The position numbers were made by a program, and so were the translations under genes. 10,344 bases of DNA from Bradyrhizobium sp. (lineage in GTDB: Bacteria > Pseudomonadota > Alphaproteobacteria > Rhizobiales > Xanthobacteraceae), in contig JAQGKJ010000690.1 in NCBI GenBank assembly GCA_028290165.1, positions 1-10,344 of the forward strand, written 5' to 3'. Of the stretch, positions 7,057 to 10,344 are shown piece by piece. The notes under the pieces were generated by a model. That model saw nothing but the letters and a program-made list of their open reading frames with translations, was not told the DNA's origin and did no database searches. How positions within the stretch are numbered: the stretch's first letter is position 1; every line of letters starts with the position of its first letter.

Positions 7057-7809
7057 TCAGGTTCCCGGCCGAAACCCTTCGAAGATCATCTGATCCGCAT
7101 AGCGCGCCGCACGGTCGCGCTGCTCGGGGGTGCGCACGGTCCAGGTCAGCAGCGGCAAGCCGAAAATGTTGCGCGCGATCCAGGGCGCCGGCGCCGGCAA
7201 CTCATCGACCCAATAGGCGACAAAATGCGGCCGGGTGCGGAACGCGTGACGTAGATGCAGCATGCCTTTCCGCTGCGCCGGCGTCGCCTCCGGCCAGTCG
7301 GCTTCTTCGTAAGTGCGTTCGGCAATGATGCCGCGCGGACGCGCCGGCATCATTTCGCGCAGCGCCATCACCTGGTCCGGGTCGAACGACATCCCGACCG
7401 CGGGCCCCGAATAGGAGGCGAGCACCTCCGCCATCCGCGTCGCCAGTTTGCGGTCGCCATCGAAATGGCTCTTCAATTCGATCACCAGCGGCACGCGGCC
7501 CCTGACCAGTGCGCAGAGATCGGCGAGCGACATCATCCGTTCGGAGGTATCCTTGAATTTAACCGCCTTGAGTTCGGCTGCGGTCATGCCGAGCAGCCGG
7601 CCTGTGGCTTCGGTGAGGCGGCCGAGCGCGTCGTCATGATGCACCATCGCCTCGCCATCGGCGGTGAGCTGGATATCGCATTCGATGCCGAAATTGCCGG
7701 ATATCGCAGCTTCAGCCGCGCCGGGCATGTTTTCGATGATGCCGCGGGCGCGGTCGTGCAGGCCGCGATGGGCGACCGGCCGCGCCGTCAGCCAGTCCGG
7801 CGCGCGCAC
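7057..7809 (-). CDS. glycerophosphodiester phosphodiesterase (GDPD/UgpQ family)
   Basis: GDPD enzymes hydrolyse deacylated phospholipid head groups to sn-glycerol-3-phosphate and an alcohol. This 250-residue protein has the family signature in order: the catalytic HR pair (H14-R15 in PVAHRGLHD), EN at 26-27, the metal ligands E43 and D45 in GIECDIQLTADG, the second catalytic histidine in MVHHDDALGRLTEATG (57-60), and VIELKS (109-114). LTWTVRTPEQ and QMIFEGFRPG near the end match the closing barrel strands. There is no signal peptide, so it is likely cytoplasmic. The start is GTG at 7807-7809, preceded by GGGGG about 4 bases upstream and only 9 bases after the RidA stop. This strongly suggests co-transcription with the RidA gene. 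Confidence 0.92.
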   Translation of the reverse strand: MRAPDWLTARPVAHRGLHDRARGIIENMPGAAEAAISGNFGIECDIQLTADGEAMVHHDDALGRLTEATGRLLGMTAAELKAVKFKDTSERMMSLADLCALVRGRVPLVIELKSHFDGDRKLATRMAEVLASYSGPAVGMSFDPDQVMALREMMPARPRGIIAERTYEEADWPEATPAQRKGMLHLRHAFRTRPHFVAYWVDELPAPAPWIARNIFGLPLLTWTVRTPEQRDRAARYADQMIFEGFRPGT

Positions 7810-7818
7810 GCGGCCCCC

Positions 7819-8286
7819 TTACGAAACCTCGAAGATTCCCTCGACCTCCACGGCCGCATCAGAGGGAAGGGAAGCGACGCCGACGGTGGTGCGGGCGTGG
7901 CGGCCCTTGTCGCCGAACGCCGCGACCATCAGGTCGGACGCGCCGTTGAGCACCTTCGGTCCGTCCAGAAAGTCCGGCGCCGAATTGACAAAACCGCCGA
8001 GCCGGACCACGCGGACGACCTTGTCGAGATCGCCGAGGGCTGCCTTGATCTGCGCCAGCAGATTGATGGCGCAACCGCGCGCCGCGGCATTGCCCTGCTC
8101 GACCGTGACGCCGGCTCCAAGCTTGCCCTTGGCGATCAACTTCCCCTGCGGGTCGACGCAAACTTGGCCCGACACGAACAGCAGATTTCCGGTGCGTACA
8201 AAACCGACGTAATTCGCCACCGGGCTTGCGGGCTCATGCAGGACCACGCCCTGTGCCGCCAATTTCTGTTCGACCGTACCCGCCAT
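7819..8286 (-). CDS. RidA/YjgF/UK114-family protein
   Basis: RidA proteins hydrolyse reactive 2-aminoacrylate and related enamines/imines made by PLP enzymes. The 155-residue sequence contains GNLLFVSGQVCVDPQGKLIAKGKLGAGVTVEQ, the NLLAQIKAALGDLDKVVRVV helix, and HARTTVGVASLPSDAAVEVEGI. Arg132 in ARTTVG sits where the deaminase-type arginine that binds the substrate carboxylate is found, and an acidic VEVE follows. It is somewhat longer than the roughly 130-residue archetype, as in other Rid subgroups, so the deaminase activity is probable rather than certain. The ATG at 8284-8286 has GGGGA about 6 bases upstream. It is the first gene of the cluster running through the GDPD gene to the HIT gene. 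Confidence 0.9.
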   Translation of the reverse strand: MAGTVEQKLAAQGVVLHEPASPVANYVGFVRTGNLLFVSGQVCVDPQGKLIAKGKLGAGVTVEQGNAAARGCAINLLAQIKAALGDLDKVVRVVRLGGFVNSAPDFLDGPKVLNGASDLMVAAFGDKGRHARTTVGVASLPSDAAVEVEGIFEVS

Positions 8287-8422
8287 GTTTCGTCCCCGTT
8301 TGATTTGAACCCGCGCCCGACCTGTGTGCGAGCGGGCCGCTTTGTTTCGCTTATCGCGTCCTCACATGCAAGCCAGCGCCGATCCATGGCAAAATGCCGA
8401 AAAACATGGCACCTCAGTGGTC

Positions 8423-8432
8423 AATGCGCATT
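8423..8432. repeat. perfect palindrome in the ridA-eipB divergent region
   Basis: AATGCGCATT (8423-8432) is a perfect 10-base palindrome followed by a T-run. It lies in the 219-base gap between the divergent ridA and eipB starts. The same gap holds two copies of CATGGCA about 24 bases apart and a small GGCA-AAA-TGCC inverted repeat. An operator is possible, but the sequence alone does not show one. Confidence 0.25.
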
Positions 8433-8452
8433 TTTTCGTGAACTGGCCCTAG

Positions 8453-8481
8453 TTGCGGCGCAATAGGACCGTCAGTAAGGT
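8453..8481 (+). promoter_or_regulatory. weak sigma70-like promoter candidate for eipB
   Basis: TTGCGG (8453-8458) and TAAGGT (8476-8481) are separated by 17 bases. They are placed so that the transcript would have a leader of roughly 18 bases containing the AGGA ribosome site. Both boxes are imperfect. Confidence 0.28.
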
Positions 8482-8505
8482 CACGATTCTAGCCAAGGAA
8501 GACAC

Positions 8506-9402
8506 ATGGCTCGCCCATTGCGGATTTCGTCCCGTCATGTCAAATCGCTGCTGCTGACGGCAGCAACCATCGCCTCTCTATCCGGTTTTGCCGGAGGCAG
8601 GGCGGAAGCAGCGGCGAGCGGGCCATTTTTGGCGCATCAGGCGCTTTACGAGCTCAGCCTTGTAAAATCGCGCGGCTCCAATTCAATCAACAGCGCGCGC
8701 GGACGCATCCTCTATAATTTCTCCGGCAGCACCTGCGAAGGCTACACCTCGGAATTCCGGCAGGTCTCGGAACTGGACGTCGGCGAGGGCAAGGTGACGC
8801 TGAGCGATTTGCGCTCGACCTCCTGGGAGGACGCCGCAGGCAAGAGTTACCGCTTCAAGATCGATGCGCGGATGAACGATTCCGACTCGAGCCCAGTCGA
8901 CGGGGTGGCGGAGCGCACCGGCGATCACATCACGGTCAAACTGAAGCAGCCGGTGTCCAAGACGTTTACCCTGGATGGCTCGACTGTGTTCCCGACCGAG
9001 CAGATCCAGCGCATCATTGCCGCGGCGAAGGATGGGAAATCCCTGCTGGAACTTTCGGTGTATGACGGATCGGACAATGGCGAAAAGGTCTACAACACGC
9101 TGACCGTGATCGGGCAGCCGATCACCGGCGACCGGACCATCGCGGCGCCCGATCCTTCCACCACCAACGATCAGATGAAGTCGTTGACGCGGTGGCCGGT
9201 CACGGTGAGCTCTTACGACCGCGACGCCAAGTCCAAGGACGGCGAGCAGACGCCGGTCTACGCGATGTCGTTCGAATTGTTCGAGAACGGTGTCTCCCGG
9301 GCACTCGTGCTCGACTACAATGATTTTGTCATTTCCGGCGCGCTTGGAAAATTCGACGTCAAGGATTCCAAGCCGTGTAAGCAGGCGGAAGCGCCGAAGT
9401 AA
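8506..9402 (+). CDS. eipB: EipB-like periplasmic cell-envelope integrity protein (DUF1849)
   Basis: EipB is a periplasmic beta-spiral protein required for envelope integrity in Brucella and conserved in Rhizobiales. The 298-residue product has a signal peptide (HVKSLLLTAATIASLSGFAGGRAEA, cleavage after about A35). The mature part matches the family: HQALYELSLVKSRGSNSINSARGRILYNFSGSTCEGY, DLRSTSWEDAAGKSYRF, and near the end YAMSFELFENGVSRALVLDYNDFVISGAL. The mature protein has two cysteines, C77 (STCEGY) and C291 (SKPCKQ), corresponding to the conserved disulfide pair described for EipB. The ATG at 8506 is preceded by AAGGA about 7 bases upstream. It is divergent from ridA and convergent with dinB. 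Family membership is clear; the molecular activity is not known beyond the envelope role. Confidence 0.92.
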   Translation: MARPLRISSRHVKSLLLTAATIASLSGFAGGRAEAAASGPFLAHQALYELSLVKSRGSNSINSARGRILYNFSGSTCEGYTSEFRQVSELDVGEGKVTLSDLRSTSWEDAAGKSYRFKIDARMNDSDSSPVDGVAERTGDHITVKLKQPVSKTFTLDGSTVFPTEQIQRIIAAAKDGKSLLELSVYDGSDNGEKVYNTLTVIGQPITGDRTIAAPDPSTTNDQMKSLTRWPVTVSSYDRDAKSKDGEQTPVYAMSFELFENGVSRALVLDYNDFVISGALGKFDVKDSKPCKQAEAPK

Positions 9403-9450
9403 GCCTACGAGCGAAGCGCAGCCATTCGAGCCGCACCCTTTGACCGTTAC

Positions 9451-9530
9451 GCGCGGGCCTGACCCGCGCATCCATCAAACCGCAAAAGTTTTTCTCAAAA
9501 CAGATGGATTGCCGGGTCAAGCCCGGCAAT
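9451..9530. repeat. structured dispersed repeat with nested inverted repeats; possible bidirectional terminator
   Basis: Two compact hairpins flank an A/T-rich centre. GCGCGGG (9451-9457) pairs with CCCGCGC (9463-9469) around CCTGA. ATTGCCGGG (9508-9516) pairs with CCCGGCAAT (9522-9530) around TCAAG. The arms 9458-9476 and 9503-9521 are also inverted copies of each other (15 of 19 positions, with a perfect 7-base ATCCATC/GATGGAT), giving an alternative long stem. The core resembles an intergenic repeat I recall as abundant in Bradyrhizobium. It sits between the convergent ends of eipB and dinB, so it may end transcription in both directions. Confidence 0.72.
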
Positions 9531-9540
9531 GACGATTTGA

Positions 9541-10344
9541 CTAGGCGTCTGGCTCCTCCGCCTTTTCCGGCCCGTCATAGGCAATCCCCCGGATCACGGC
9601 GCCGCTACCAAACTTCTTGCGCAGGTCATCGATCGCGCGCTCGGCATGGGCGGAGCGGCGGTCAAGCATGTCGGTGTCGTCGGCCTGCGATCCCGGGCGT
9701 AGCGCGCTGACGCCGGTGCCCATCAGACGGAACGCGGTGCCGTCGATTTCCTTTGCCAGCATCTCGCGCGAAATCGCGAAGATCTTTGCCGCGAGCTGGG
9801 TCGGGGCGTGGATCGACTGCGAGCGGGTGCGCTGCCTGAAATCGGCGGTCTTCAGTTTCAGCGTGATGGTCGAGCCCGCAAGCTCGCCGTTCTTCAGCCG
9901 TGACGATACTTTTTCGGACAGCCGCCAGAGCAACTTTTCCAGCGTGGCAAAATCGCGGATGTCGTTTTCAAAAGTGGTCTCGCTGGAGATGGTCTTGGCA
10001 CCGCGATCCGGCACCACGCTGCGGTCGTCGATGCCGCGCGCCAGCCGCCACAACCTCCGGCCCTCGGTCGAGAATTGTTTCATCAACTCGACCTCGTCGG
10101 CGCGCTGCAGATCGGCGATGGTGCGAAAGCCGCGCTGGATCAGCCTTTCCTGGGTCGCCGGCCCGACGCCGAAAATGAATCCGACCGGCTTTTCGGCCAG
10201 CATGGCGCGGGCCTCGTCCTGATCGAGCGCCGCAAAGCCGCGCGGCTTGTCCAGATCGGAGGCGATCTTGGCGAGGAACTTGTTGCACGACAGCCCCACC
10301 GACACGGTGATGCCGACGTCGCGCTCGACCTGCGCCGCCAGCCG
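9541..10344 (-). CDS. dinB: DNA polymerase IV (Y-family, DinB), 5' end missing
   Basis: DinB is the error-prone translesion polymerase. The frame is open to the right edge (RLAAQVERDVGIT before the first internal start codon), so 267 residues are visible and the N-terminus is outside. SVGLSCNKFLAKIASDLDKPRGF is the hallmark end of the palm. The helix-hairpin-helix thumb follows (VGFIFGVGPATQERLIQRGFRTIADL), then WRLARGIDDRSV and the little-finger domain from about SSETTFENDI to GIAYDG. The catalytic carboxylates (the SxDE block and the first Asp) should lie upstream of this segment, so activity cannot be judged here. No clear C-terminal beta-clamp motif is visible after AYDGPEKAEEPDA. The TAG stop is at 9541-9543, just beyond the repeat. 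LexA control would have to be looked for outside the window. Confidence 0.93.
   Translation of the reverse strand, partial: RLAAQVERDVGITVSVGLSCNKFLAKIASDLDKPRGFAALDQDEARAMLAEKPVGFIFGVGPATQERLIQRGFRTIADLQRADEVELMKQFSTEGRRLWRLARGIDDRSVVPDRGAKTISSETTFENDIRDFATLEKLLWRLSEKVSSRLKNGELAGSTITLKLKTADFRQRTRSQSIHAPTQLAAKIFAISREMLAKEIDGTAFRLMGTGVSALRPGSQADDTDMLDRRSAHAERAIDDLRKKFGSGAVIRGIAYDGPEKAEEPDA

Noticed and set aside
7255..8466. Long plus-strand open frame of 403 codons
   Set aside because: It lies antisense to two clearly recognisable genes (GDPD and RidA), has no family features and is Arg/His/Ala-rich, as expected for a GC-rich shadow frame.
8683..9471. Minus-strand open frame of 262 codons opposite eipB
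   Set aside because: It is an Arg-rich shadow of eipB, without a ribosome site or family similarity.

Overview
The window is GC-rich, densely coding bacterial DNA. It most likely comes from a Bradyrhizobium/Rhodopseudomonas-type alphaproteobacterium. The reasons are an EipB (DUF1849) envelope protein, a DUF482/FemAB-like acyltransferase, a ridA-gdpd-femAB-like-hit gene order, and a dispersed hairpin repeat whose core I recall as very common in Bradyrhizobium intergenic DNA. The genus is inferred from memory of families, not from a search.

Layout, left to right. (1) The 3' part of an FMN-dependent alpha-hydroxy-acid dehydrogenase (+), which carries an unusual CXXCH motif. It converges with a small PilZ-domain protein (-). 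(2) A GrdB/PrdB-like reductase-family protein (-), divergent from a secreted lytic transglycosylase (+). (3) A probable + strand operon azlC-azlD-trmO: a two-component branched-chain amino-acid exporter followed by a tRNA t6A37 methyltransferase. (4) A probable - strand operon, transcribed right to left: ridA, a glycerophosphodiester phosphodiesterase, a DUF482/FemAB-like N-acyltransferase interrupted by an in-frame TAA, and a HIT-family hydrolase. (5) eipB (+), divergent from ridA. (6) A convergent gap with a structured repeat. (7) dinB (DNA polymerase IV, -), cut by the right edge.

Most of the window is housekeeping or envelope-related: peptidoglycan cleavage, EipB, lipid head-group hydrolysis, enamine/imine detoxification and tRNA modification. 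I see no tRNA or rRNA gene, CRISPR array, transposase, phage gene or complete novel multi-gene system. The points most worth a second look are the premature ochre codon in the FemAB-like gene, the CXXCH insertion in the hydroxyacid dehydrogenase, the cysteine-only GrdB/PrdB-like protein without visible partner subunits, and the nested inverted repeat between eipB and dinB. No gap between genes exceeds 300 bases; the largest is 8287-8505.
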